NCBI GenBank assembly: GCA_033063855.1
Contig: CP093829.1
Location: 15,407,537-15,471,536 of the forward strand
Length of the DNA stretch: 64,000 nt
Source of the DNA: Smittia aterrima
Lineage: Eukaryota > Arthropoda > Insecta > Diptera > Chironomidae
Direction: 5' to 3'
Below the pieces are notes generated by a model. It made no database searches. It saw only the letters and a program-made list of their open reading frames with translations, and had not been told where the DNA came from. Position numbers and translations under genes: made by a program. Positions 10,981 to 26,030 of the stretch are shown here, in pieces. Each line of letters starts with the position of its first letter. Position 1 is the first letter of the stretch.

Positions 10981-12110
10981 CTTTAAAAGCTCATGTCCAT
11001 CGTTATCGCTTGGTGGCGAAAAAAAAAACAAAAATATTACTGTTGTAAGGCTTCATTTCTGCGAAACACTTTTTTAAATATTCTAACGGATTTTAAATGC
11101 TTTAATTTCTATATTGAAATATTTTTTTTACGAAAAGCTACATAATGGTTGTCTACATAAAATGATTGAATATATTTAATAAAATTTCGTTCAAATGTTT
11201 GCAATTCTCAAAACAAAATTTTAAAGTTAATTTAAAATTTTATTGCCGTGAATATTCCTACCCAATCATGTTTTAATCAATTTTTCTGTGATGAGATTTA
11301 TTTGTCATTCGTCGAAGTGGCAACAGAAATTAATCCGTGTAAAAAAATATTTAAATTCTGCGAACCCCACCGCCTGACAACGATATTGATTGTACAACGT
11401 GGTGGTTTTTTACGTTAATCCTTTGAAATATCGGAAAAAAATGATCAAAGCTATTGAATTTTGTTGTTCAAAGATTCTGGGGTTTGCGTAAAATATGCTC
11501 AAGTTTAACGCTTATTTATAATCTTTATCTACGAACGAACTTCGTCACGAAAGCTTAAATTTTTTTTAAGTGAAAATAAACTTGGTAAGCGAAATAAATA
11601 AATGACAAGTCTGACGAGCTTTTTCGATTTCGAGAGTAAAATAGCTAGATTATGCTGTCAGAAGAAATCGTGAGAAAGGAGAAAATAAAATTAGTCACGG
11701 TCACTTCGTCACGAAAGGAAATCAGATTTGAGTCAATCCTCCTGAGATTTATTTTTATTTGTGCATAGTCATGTTTCTAATATGAGCCCTTTTGTTTTCT
11801 TCGATTCGATCTAATCTTAATCTTTGCAAACGTTGCACGTTCAGATCAACAGTATCAAGGACTAAGTTCATAAAGAAAAATCCCTGATTGGACTGATTGT
11901 TTTTATATTCGATTCAAAAACGTTTTTGAAAAGATTTTGTTTTTGGGTAGAAAAACATTTAAAATTTATTTATCACCAGTTGAATGAGAAAACATGAAAT
12001 GTGAAAGTCTTAAAATATTTTAAATTCTGTTATCGGAAGGATTTTCATTAAAGTAGTTATATTGTGTATGCGTTAGTTTTAAGAGCTGAGAAGTCGATAC
12101 CATTCCAATT
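10981..12110. other. Intergenic, no gene seen
   Basis: AT-rich sequence without a credible frame. It includes the likely 3' UTR and poly(A) region of the securin-like gene on the minus strand just right of it. No repeat shared with the neighbouring island was recognised. Confidence 0.6.
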
Positions 12111-12833
12111 TTACCAATCTTCAATTATGGATTCTTCTTCATCCGAAGAGTCATCAAAAGGAGGAACTTCCAACGACGAATCTAAGTCTTCACTGACTTG
12201 TGAGTCATTTGGTTTTGAGCTGCTATCCAATAAAGAGTCGAGATTGAAGCGTCGAACGGTTTGACTTTGAGAGACGGGTGACAGAGGTAACTCTTGCAGA
12301 TCAAACTTGAATGGCGATATCGAATGTGGTGTAACGCATTCCTTTTCGATAAGTGGAACGGAATAAAAATGTTCGAGGAACTTTTCGTGTTGTACTTGGA
12401 ACTGCTCAGCGTAAACTTCACCATCGGCTGAAAAAAGATTCAGTTAGCTCAAATCAAAGACAATTTGTTTCAACTTACTTTTACGATCATTTCCACAACA
12501 ATAGCAGTTTTTATCCTTGGGAAAAGACCAATTGTCCAAGTCATACCAATCGAATTCCTCAGCTTCCTCAGTTAATATTGTCGATCCCATCGGAGACTTC
12601 TTCTCAGCTCCAACATTCTTCTTAGCCGATCGCAAAAGATCATTTGTTTTATTGGTTTTGTCTCCAAAAGCAAATTTATTGGCTCGAGGAGTTTGCATTA
12701 CGTTCTTTACATTCACCAATTCTGAAACAAAAGAAAAAATTGTTAGAAATAAATTTTTCAAATATCTTTGCGAATTACCATTTTCTGAGAATGCCGCAGT
12801 AAATAGATTGCGCTCGACAAATCGTGGATCCAT
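12111..12833 (-). CDS. Securin-like protein (tentative)
   Basis: Three exons on the minus strand: 12833-12779, 12721-12479 and 12427-12111, joined by short GT..AG introns with the frame kept, giving 204 residues. The protein is low in recognisable domains. Residues 65-90 are acidic and aromatic (EEAEEFDWYDLDNWSFP), and the region near residues 117-150 has FLEHFYSVPL and LPLSPV. The C-terminus is strongly acidic. This order, an acidic FDWYDL block followed by a SxPL / LPLSxV stretch, recalls the separase-binding half of vertebrate securin, and the length is close to that of Drosophila pimples. RRFNL offers an RxxL destruction-box candidate; no clear KEN box is seen. Securin inhibits separase until APC/C destroys it. 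The identification rests on pattern only; it could be an unrelated acidic protein. The gene is divergent from Nxf1 across 370 bp. Confidence 0.45.
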
Positions 12834-13203
12834 TTAGCCGATGTGTTAATATTATTCTCTTTGTTTTAAATAGAGTTTTTTTATTTTTAGTGAAGTTGAC
12901 GGTTTAGATTAAAGAAACGGCGGGTAAAACCTTTCAATTTCAAAAGGGAACACAACTAAGTTCAATAATAAAATTTTCAACCCTGCAAGCTGTTCTCGAA
13001 GAAAAGAAATTAAAATAGTTGGTTTAATAGCTAATAACCTATACTGAAAAATAACAAAAGCGACGAGTCGAGAATTCTCATCTCAATTCATCTAAAGTTG
13101 CCAATTGTAAAAGAAGTGAACCTTCAATTTCGTGAATTTTATCAAAAAAAAAAGTTAAATTAGAATTTTGAATTATTTTTCATTAATATCGAGCGTTTGA
13201 AAA
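12834..13203. promoter_or_regulatory. Shared divergent promoter region, securin-like gene / Nxf1
   Basis: The 370 bp separate two start codons on opposite strands, so both 5' UTRs and promoters must lie here or share it. There is no obvious TATA box in a convincing position for either gene. Confidence 0.5.
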
Positions 13204-16200
13204 ATGCATCGTCGTGGAGGAGGAAAGTTTCGCGGTGGCAACCGTAATTTCCAAGGGAATGATAGATTCCAAGGCGGTAAGCAACTAAAAAAATTTACGC
13301 TGGATCGTTCAATTTCACCAATTCACGTTTCAGATAATGATGATCGCGATAACAATTTTAAACAATCGGAGATCAAGCGACGTGTTAGCTTCAAAACCAA
13401 TGTTCGCAACAACTACAGGAATGTCAATGATTTGAAATTGAAAGCATTTCTCGAGGATGAGGACATGATTGGTGAAGGTTTGACTACACAAGGCGAAGGA
13501 AGTAACCGATCTTCTGGAGAGTTTAGCCGAAGAGGTGGATCTAATTTCCGTGGCAGACGCAAAGGATCTCCCATACCAAGAAATATTGGAAGCGGTGGAT
13601 ATCGTCTTGTGCAAAGTCCTCATGGTTGGTATTCTGTTGTGATTGAGCACGGAACCAAATATACCAAGGACTTGATTTTGAGCAAGATTATGACAGCTCT
13701 TGCACCTAAAGTCTTCAACCCGAGTTATTATAAAGATGATCCTGCATTAAAGACTGTTACTTTCTTCGTTGATGACCACAACATTGCTGATCAGATAATG
13801 AAGTTGGATCTTAAATTGGAAATGCCAGATGGAATGAAAATGCAAATCAAAGTTCGTGGTAGTGTGCCCTTTGTTCGAGTTGATCAGGCATTGAAGGAAC
13901 GAATCAAGAACGCGATGGTTAAGCGATACAATGTCACTACTAAAGCTCTCGATCTTACAAAATTTCATGGGGATCCCGACTTGACAGATATTTTTTGCGC
14001 ATTGTTCCGACCACAAATCATGTCGGCAGTCGTTGATGTTATCGCTGAAAACATTCCAGACTTAGAAGCGCTTAATCTCAACGACAACAAACTCAACATG
14101 CTTGATCATCTAAAAGTTATTTCAAGGAAGCTGCCGATGATCAAAATTCTTTACCTTGGAGACAACAAAGTGAGTAAGATTTCTTTTAGTGAAATTCGTA
14201 AACACTATATTTCTTTTTAAAATTATAGATTTTTATGCTGAGCTCTTTAGACGCTTTAAGGGGACTTCCGCTAGTTGAGCTTTTCCTTGAAGGAAATCCT
14301 TTGAAAAAGCGAATCCGTGACGAACAATATGTCAGGTACATCGTGTTTTACTCCACGATGAGTCGTGGAGTCTCTTAAAACTTTCACTTCAATCTTTTGT
14401 ATCTGAATCCAATGAACTTGAGACGAAGGTGAAACCATTTAACATCCAATGTGGTTTATAAGCGCTTGGCAGCCGCCTTCAAGGAATCAAATGGTTTGGT
14501 GGAGTGAAGGAATTTTTTTTCCAAAGCTCAGTGAAAGTGTTTTGCTAAGTTTAGTTATAAGTAGTTGAAGTATACAAGTCGAAACATTTGAGAAGACAAT
14601 TATTACACGTTATCTCATGAACAATGAATTTTATAAAACGTTTCGCGAAAACTTCGAAGAAGAAAAGTACTAATGAACTGAAGCTTTCGTCGTCATTCGC
14701 GAGTAAATATAATTTAAAATCAAATTTAGGATAATTTATGAGATCATTACAAACAGATCGATTGGAAATTCGTTTTCTTTCAAGAAGCAAACTTAAAAAG
14801 ATTTCAAGATGAAACAAAATCAAGAAGAAGCAAAGTAATATTTCCATCAGGAAAATTCCGTAAAATTCTGAAGCATCCGATAGCTCTTAACGTTCCTTAA
14901 AATATGATTGAATGTGAAAATAAGTCCAAGACAGACCAGAAGATTACGAGAATACAATCATTTGATGACATCGGCATCTTAATGCAAAGACTTCAGTTAA
15001 GTCCATCGATTATGGCTGATAGCCAGGAAGAGCACATTGTGCAAGCTCCATTGTGACTCTTATTTGGAGATCCAACAATGCTAAAATAAAGACTTAGCAA
15101 AAAAAAGAGCATTTGAAGCTCCTTCAACTCAACGATGGATCTGTCTTGTGAATGAATGGGACCAAGCAAAAGGTTCGTTTCGGTTGGTGTTGCATTTAGA
15201 TTTTTGCGAAAAGTTCTTGATTTGAAAAAATTAGAATTTATAAAAGAGACACAAAGTCCATCACATTTTCCAAAATAAATGGAAATCGAATTGATTTCGA
15301 CTGTCTGCAACGATAGAGGGAAACAAATATTTACCTGGAAGGGATGCTTTCTCATGGAGAGAAAGAAAATTAATGTCGACAATTGCTTCAAACATCCATC
15401 TTCAATCCGTATCTCATAATTCATCGTTCATGAAGTCAACAGAAGCTTTAAAGTATCTTTTCTTTGTCTGACTTTCTTCAATATTACTACAAATTTATTT
15501 CTAAGTTTTTTATTAGTCGAACGTCCAAACAAAATTATTTCATATTTCATCTACAGCGAAATCAGGAAAAAGTTTCCAAAGCTGATCAAACTGGTTAGTT
15601 CGAAATTAAGAAATATTGTGAAATATCTTTAACAAAAATTTTCGTTATCAGGACGGAAATGAACTAGGGCCGGTTATTGGATTTGATGTTGCTGATGATG
15701 CCCCAACCGCATCTTTGCCTCCATGGAAACAAGACTTCCTATGCAACCCAGGTGGCTCTGAACTCGTTCAGAAATTTTTGCATCAATACTTCATGCTCTA
15801 CGATTCAGATAATCGCCAACAGCTTCTTGAAGCATATCACGATCAGGCGAATTTCTCGATGACATGTACTCACAATCAACATGCAACACCAGAAGAAAGG
15901 TAAGATCTAACAGGATGAGGTCTAAGAGGATCTAAGAGGATGAGGTCTAATCTTTCTTTTTCTTCAGATTAACAAACTATACAAGAAACTCTCGGAATTT
16001 GATTTATCCGAAAGGGTATGATAGCAGATTCTTCAGTTTGAAAAGAGGCAAACTTAACGTCGTCGCTATGCTATCTGAACTACCAATGACACGACACGAT
16101 CCACAGTCATTTGCAATTGACTTAACTTTGTTCACAGTAAGTTCTTTAACTTTGAATGATTTCGTTTATTAATTATTTAATTTCATAGCCAATTATGATT

Positions 16201-16650
16201 GTTCTCACTGTTACGGGACTCTTCAAAGAACGCAGTACCAACTCAAAAGCAGAATACGCTCGAACGTTTCAAAAGACGATGGTAATCGTCCCAAACAACG
16301 GAGGTTTCTGTATTAAGAATGAAATGCTTCACATCAACAATGCGAGCTACTCGCAAGCACGAAATGCCTTCAAAACACCGCTAATTGCTAACTCGCAATT
16401 GACTCCACAACAGCCAGCAACTTCAATGTCACAGATGCCAGCTGCCGTATCAGAAATGCCAGCTACAGGAGCTCCCGATGATTCAGTAAAAATGCAAATG
16501 ATTCAAGCGATGTCCCAACAGACAAATATGAACGTAGAGTGGAGCCGTAAGTGCTTGGAAGAAACAAACTGGGACTTTCAAAGAGCGATTTACGTATTCG
16601 GCGAAGTATTTAAACAAAACAAGATCCCCCCAGAAGCATTCGTAAAATAA
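13204..16650 (+). CDS. Nxf1: Nuclear RNA export factor 1 (NXF1/TAP, fly small bristles)
   Basis: Exons 13204-14169, 14229-14335, 15557-15593, 15652-15899, 15968-16136 and 16189-16650 keep frame and give 662 residues. The N-terminus is RGG-rich (MHRRGGGKFRGG). It is followed by the TAP RNA-binding domain (about 135-220, GGYRLVQSPHGWYSVVIEHG), leucine-rich repeats (about 280-365, LEALNLNDNKL, IKILYLGDN), an NTF2-like domain (about 385-560) that in this family binds p15/NXT1, and a C-terminal UBA-like domain (MNVEWSRKCLEETNWDFQRA) that contacts FG nucleoporins. NXF1 exports bulk mRNA through nuclear pores. All domains are intact. Exons 2 (107 nt) and 3 (37 nt) flank an unusually long 1.2-kb intron; the other introns are 52-68 nt. 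The gene ends tail-to-tail with RPB10. Confidence 0.97.
14336..15556 (+). other. Nxf1 long 'cassette' intron with hairpins
   Basis: A 1221-nt GT..AG intron in a gene whose other introns are under 70 nt. Fourteen nucleotides after the donor is a perfect 9-bp hairpin: ACTCCACGA (14350-14358), loop TGAG, TCGTGGAGT (14363-14371). A second pairing joins AAACCATTT (14432-14440) with AAATGGTTT (14489-14497). If retained, translation would stop in frame at TAA 14376-14378, 14 codons into the intron, inside the LRR domain and before NTF2 and UBA. Short open frames within it are not convincing genes. Confidence 0.7.
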
Positions 16651-16878
16651 AACGTGTAAATGAATTGGCCTGAAAGGGAATGAAAGAAATTCATTATTTC
16701 TTTTAAAAAACAATGTTAAAGAAAGAAATTTAATCTTAAGAGAATATTAAACAAAAATTTATTAAACTGAAATTTTCGCTTTTACTTAATCTCTAGTCTT
16801 ATTCATAGTTTCAGTTGCCAATTACAGAGTCAAGAGAAGAGCTGGTTAAATTCCTCTTGCTCGTAATTTGCGAGGATT

Positions 16879-17321
<443 letters not shown>

Positions 17322-18334
17322 ATGGCTCAGCAATGTCAACTGTGGATGGGAAGTCTTCAAGTAAGTATATTAGATACATTAAGCGTTTTTAATTATCAAA
17401 TTTTCATTTATTTTAGCCGTATATGACGGAGAACTTTATTCTGGCCGCCTTCAGAAAGATGGGTGAAGACCCTTTGACTGTGAAGCTAATGAAAAACAAA
17501 TTTTCTGGCGAGCCAGCTGGCTATTGCTTCGTTTCTTTCGTCACCGATGAGACGGCTGTCAACGCGATGCATAAGTTGAACGGAAAACCAATTCCTGGAA
17601 CAAACCCGATTGTTCGATTCAAGTTAAACTCAGCGACAACATCTCAAAACAAAGCTCTTTTAGCAGATCGTGAATTCTCTGTCTGGGTCGGAGATCTCTC
17701 GTCGGATGTTGATGATTACAATCTTTACCGCGTTTTTAGTGCGAAGTTCCAAAGCATTAAGACTGCGAAAGTAATCATGGATGATTCTGGCTTCTCTCGA
17801 GGATATGGTTTCGTAAAGTTTGGACTGGAAGAAGAGCAGAAAGCTGCTTTGTATGAGATGAACGGATTTATTGGCCTCGGGAGCAAAGCATTGAAGATTT
17901 GTTCGGCAGTTCCTAAACCCAAAGATGGATCAGCACCAGCTCCAGCAGCGCCTTCTGCTACTACAATCGTTCAGCAAGTCTATGATCAAGCGTATTCCCA
18001 ATATTATTACGACCAGTACTCGCAATATTGGCAACAACAAGGCTACAGCGGATACGACAGCAGTCAAGTTGATCCTACGACTTACTATTCACAGCAAGCA
18101 GCAGCTTTGGCGTCTCATCCCCAGTTGTCAATTGCTTCTCAAGCTCCTTCTTATGTGTCGCCTCATTCCTACAGCAACAAGTTCGACACCGACGACGATT
18201 ACGCTTTAGTTGACCACAAAATTAACATTGACGTTGAAAAGCTTAATCGGGAAACTGTCGATATGGAAAGAAATTTCTATGACAGTCTCGAGTCGAGCAA
18301 ATGGCAACCTCTAGAAATGTTAGAAACCTTTTAA
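17322..18334 (+). CDS. Secp43: tRNA-Sec associated protein SECp43 (TRNAU1AP)
   Basis: Exon 1 (17322-17360, 13 codons) and exon 2 (17417-18334) give 318 residues. Residues 7-85 form the first RRM (LWMGSLQPYMTENFI, then GYCFVSF as RNP1) and about 94-172 the second (FSVWVGDLSSDVDDYNLYRVF, RGYGFVKF). A Tyr/Gln-rich tail (YSQYYYDQYSQYW) and a conserved C-terminal YDSLESSKWQPLE element follow. In other animals SECp43 associates with selenocysteyl-tRNA and selenocysteine synthesis factors. The short first exon, which supplies the start and first beta strand, is supported by frame and similarity. Confidence 0.93.
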
Positions 18335-18728
18335 GATTTTTAAATATTAAGTAAAGATTTCCCTCAAATAATTTATGCCTCTTTTCATTCCATTTTCGGT
18401 AATTTTCGATCTAATTGATAACGACACGATCCACAGTCATTTGCAATTGACTTAACTTGATAACGACCACAACAAATACGAGAAAGCGTTTTCAAAGTTG
18501 ACGTGCAAGTTGCAAATTTCGAATTTCTTAATACGTGGTTCTATCGAAAACATTTGAAAATAAAAGATTTCTCAGCTCGCAATCCAGTGAAATGTGAATT
18601 TATCAAGTCGATTTGATCCAGCGTGACCTTCGACACATAAATAAAATTTTCTATTTCGATTGCCGACCTCAAAATTCATCAAAATTAACATTTTCTTTAT
18701 CTCAATAACATCAATCGCGAAAGCTACG
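18335..18728. other. Intergenic between Secp43 and Hrd1, with copied Nxf1 fragment
   Basis: This holds the Secp43 3' UTR and the Hrd1 5' flank. Positions 18421-18458 are identical over 38 bases to Nxf1 exon 5 (16091-16128). The copy is bounded by direct repeats TTGATAACGAC at 18415-18425 and 18457-18467. Nothing else was recognised. Confidence 0.8.
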
Positions 18729-20855
18729 ATGCGATCAATTTTGATTTTCCTGGCCTCGGCTGTTCTTTCTGCCGGCGTCATTGCAAATGCAGTGGTACTG
18801 AAGAAGCAGTTCTATCCATCAGTCGTCTACATTTCGAAGAGTAATCCCAGCATGGCTGTAAGTTTTATTTTCTAATTTCATTCGGGAGACTCCCGTCATC
18901 AAAACTATTTTTTTCTTGTTTCAGGTAATTTATTTCCAATCATTAATCTTAGTTCTGATGTTAGGGAAGTTAATGAGAAAAGTGAGTCTTTCAATGATTA
19001 AACAAGTGGAAATGAAATGATTTTATATGCTTACTGCTCAGATTTTCCTTGGTACACTTCGAGCAGCTGAGTTCGAACATCTAATGGAGCGCTTCTGGTA
19101 TGCGCTGACAGAGACGTGTCTCGCATTTACTGTTTTTAGAGACGACTTCAATCCTAAGTTCATTGCACTATTTACTGTGCTGCTGTTCCTTAAATCCTTC
19201 CATTGGCTTGCCGAAGACCGAGTCGACTACGTATGTATCTTATCTTTGCGTGACGATTTAAGTTCTTCATTAATATTTATTGTTTTTAGATGGAAAGGAG
19301 TCCAATAATCGGGTGGGTGTTTCATATACGAGTTGCTGGCCTTTTGAGTGTCCTTGGCTTTCTCGATTACCTTCTCATCATGTACGCTTACCAGTCGACC
19401 CTGGCTAAGGGTGCAACTGTTCAGCTAGTGTTTGGTTTTGAGTACGCGATACTCATTACGATGGTCGCCAACACAACAATCAAATATGTGTTACACGCAT
19501 CCGAACTTCGATCAGATACACCATGGGAAAACAAGGCTGTGTTTCTTCTTTACACTGAATTGGTCATCGGTCTTATCAGAGTCATCTTATATATCGTGTT
19601 TGTATTCTTAATGGTTAAGATTTACACGCTCCCACTGTTTGCATTCCGACCAATGTACTACACAATCAGGTCAGTCTAGTTCGTCTCCTTGATAAGTTCT
19701 TGAATTTTAACGAGTAAAGCAATCTTTCTAGAAATTTCAAAAAAGCACTTAACGATGTCATTTTGTCACGACGTGCAATCCACAATATGAACACTTTGTA
19801 TCCGGATGCAACACCTGAAGAACTGGCGTTGTCAGACAACATTTGCATCATCTGCAGGTAAAGCAATTCTAACCGTTACTATCATTACAATTTCTCATAA
19901 TTCTAATGTTTTTAGGGAGGACATGGTCACTCATTCAAAGAAATTGCCTTGTGGTCACATCTTCCACACCTTATGCTTGAGGTAAGTTTATAAAATCATA
20001 TTCGTTCGTTTACTGATGTAAAATTATTTCAGATCATGGTTCCAACGACAGCAAACATGTCCAACTTGTCGTTTGAATATTTTAAGAACACCAATTACAG
20101 CACCGCAGCCACAACAACAACAGCCGTTGAATAATAATAATGCGAATCACAATGCAAGACCGAATGAACCTGCAGCTGCTGCACAACAGAATCCTTTCTT
20201 GAATCTTTTGAATCAAGGAATGGGCAATCAAACGCCTGCAGCTACAACTTCGACATCAGCACCAACAACTACAACGATTCCAGCTCCTCCAATATTCCCA
20301 ATGCAAGGCGCAGCAATGCCTCCGCCATTCTTCTTCCCTTCGATGCCCTTTATGCCTCCTTACTCGATTCCACCTCCACCAATGCCACAAAACTTGGATC
20401 AACTGACTGTCGATGAACTTCGAGCAATGGAAGGAAACGAACGAAAAAATGTCGAAGAACGACTTAAACTCCTGAAAAATATTCAGACAATGCTTAATGC
20501 ATCTGCTGCTTTGATGAGTCAATATCAAGCAGTCGTTGCTAATTTGCCTCCTATTCCCATTCAAACACAACAACCGGCAGTTTCGTCATCTGTGCCGGAA
20601 ACTGAACAAACAGTTAAGTCAGAGAAAAAGCCAGTCATAGAGAGTGATGTGATGCTTGAAGATATTGGTAGTGAAGAGAGTTTTCCAGACTCAACCAGCA
20701 TCCCTAGTTCGAGCAAGCTACCAACATTAGATAGTCCGACGCAGGCTTCGTCATCATTTATCGAAAGCGAGTCAACATCATCAACAAACGGCGAATCTGA
20801 AGAAGCGAACGAAATTCGTAAACGTCGATTGCAAAAATTCCTGCAAAGTGACTGA
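18729..20855 (+). CDS. Hrd1: E3 ubiquitin ligase Hrd1 / synoviolin
   Basis: Seven exons (18729-18857, 18925-18981, 19042-19230, 19290-19669, 19732-19857, 19916-19981, 20033-20855) give 589 residues. The N-terminal part has several membrane segments with synoviolin-specific blocks (LRAAEFEHLMERFWYALTET, FHWLAEDRVDYMERSP, VQLVFGFEYAIL). A C3H2C3 RING follows at about 288-335 (CIIC..CGHIFHTLCLRSWF..CPTCR). The C-terminal half is Pro/Gln/Ser-rich. Hrd1 is the membrane-embedded ubiquitin ligase and channel of ER-associated degradation. All zinc ligands are present. Introns are 50-70 nt, typical of this genome. The annotated start begins at the first membrane segment, MRSILIFLASAVL. Confidence 0.97.
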
Positions 20856-21160
20856 GCTTTTATCTCCTTAAGTTTCTAAAAAAAACCCTTTACCCATTAA
20901 GCGCTGATGCAATGCGATAACCGCGATTTGATATGAAAGAGAACGAAACCTTTTTGATTTTTGATGTTTATTCGATGGCAAAAAAAAATGATTTATAGAA
21001 ATAATTTAAATAAAAATGTAAATATTTGAGAATGAAAATCTTTCCGTCTCGCATCTCCTTTATTTTTTGAGTCGACCAACAAAAACATTGAACAGAGAGA
21101 AATGTAGCAAATACACATAATAATGAAGTTTAAGTTGATGTTCTAGGAGATGACGCAATT
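20856..21160. terminator. Convergent 3' ends of Hrd1 and CDKL
   Basis: The 305 bp between two convergent stop codons contain AATAAA on the plus strand (near 21010, for Hrd1) and on the minus strand (near 21057, for CDKL), so transcripts may overlap slightly at their tails. Confidence 0.5.
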
Positions 21161-25186
<4,026 letters not shown>

Positions 25187-26030
25187 TTACGCTGAATCGA
25201 GTTCAATGTTGTTTGTGCGGTTTGTGTTAGCTTTAAACGACAAAACGAGTTTCTTTACGCCTTCCGAATGTTCATTGTTAGTGGATTTGAGTTTACGATG
25301 CTGAGATAGAATGCAAAGCAAGCAGTGAACCTTTAAATATGAAAATAAAAATTTGCAATTTAAATATTTGTGCTCTTACATTGAACGCCCAAATGATAAA
25401 GTCAAACAATATCAGAACGTCGAAGCTCTGCTCCTTCTTCGGCTGCAATGTTTAATGAAGTGGTAAATTAATCATTTCGTTCATTAAGCCTCTCGATGAG
25501 GTTCAATCAATCATTAATCGCTCACCGCCGGTAGGAAGAATAAGAAAATCAAATAAACGGCATCAATCAAAGCATCAGTTGCCATCATCGAGATCCACAA
25601 AATTAACAAAGCGGAAATTTTCTAGAAAATTGATTGAGGTCAAATGGCCGACCCTTTCATCGTTGAGTGCCATTCACCTTAAGCAACCCCACGACGAGAA
25701 GGACAATCGAGACTAGGCCGACTATCGAGCATACCAATAGAAGACAGTTGAGTACGGTCAAAACTAGAAAACGAGACATCATTAATAATTTCAATCGCCA
25801 CATCAACTCAATGTCCTCGTTGATTTAAACCTTTTGAGTCCTCGACATTTTCTCGAAAATCTGATGCGATGACGAAGCTGGAGACGCCAAAATAAATCTA
25901 AAGAGAAATCTAAGCTACCAATTAATTAATTAAAATAATAAAGTTTTAATCACACGGTCGAGTATATTGCACAAATGAAGCAACCAACGGAAAGGCTGAT
26001 GCAGTGGCAGAATTTTTCCACTTGCCACAT
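25187..26030 (-). CDS. Small four-transmembrane protein, 176 aa, unassigned family
   Basis: Six short exons (26030-25956, 25897-25831, 25763-25678, 25621-25526, 25442-25380, 25330-25187) join with correct splice sites and unbroken frame to 176 residues. The exons are too short to stand out as open frames. Hydrophobic segments are visible at about 11-38 (ISLSVGCFICAIYST, IYFGVSSFVIAS), 51-76 (LTVLNCLLLVCSIVGLV), 78-108 (ISALLILWISMMATDALI) and 115-135 (FDVLILFDFIIWAFN). The C-terminal tail is polar, about 40 residues, probably cytosolic. The N-terminus is short with CHC before TM1. The layout recalls the insect-specific small four-TM families (for example DUF4728-like proteins), but that link is a guess. 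The ATG giving MWQVEK is the first in frame. Confidence 0.7.
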
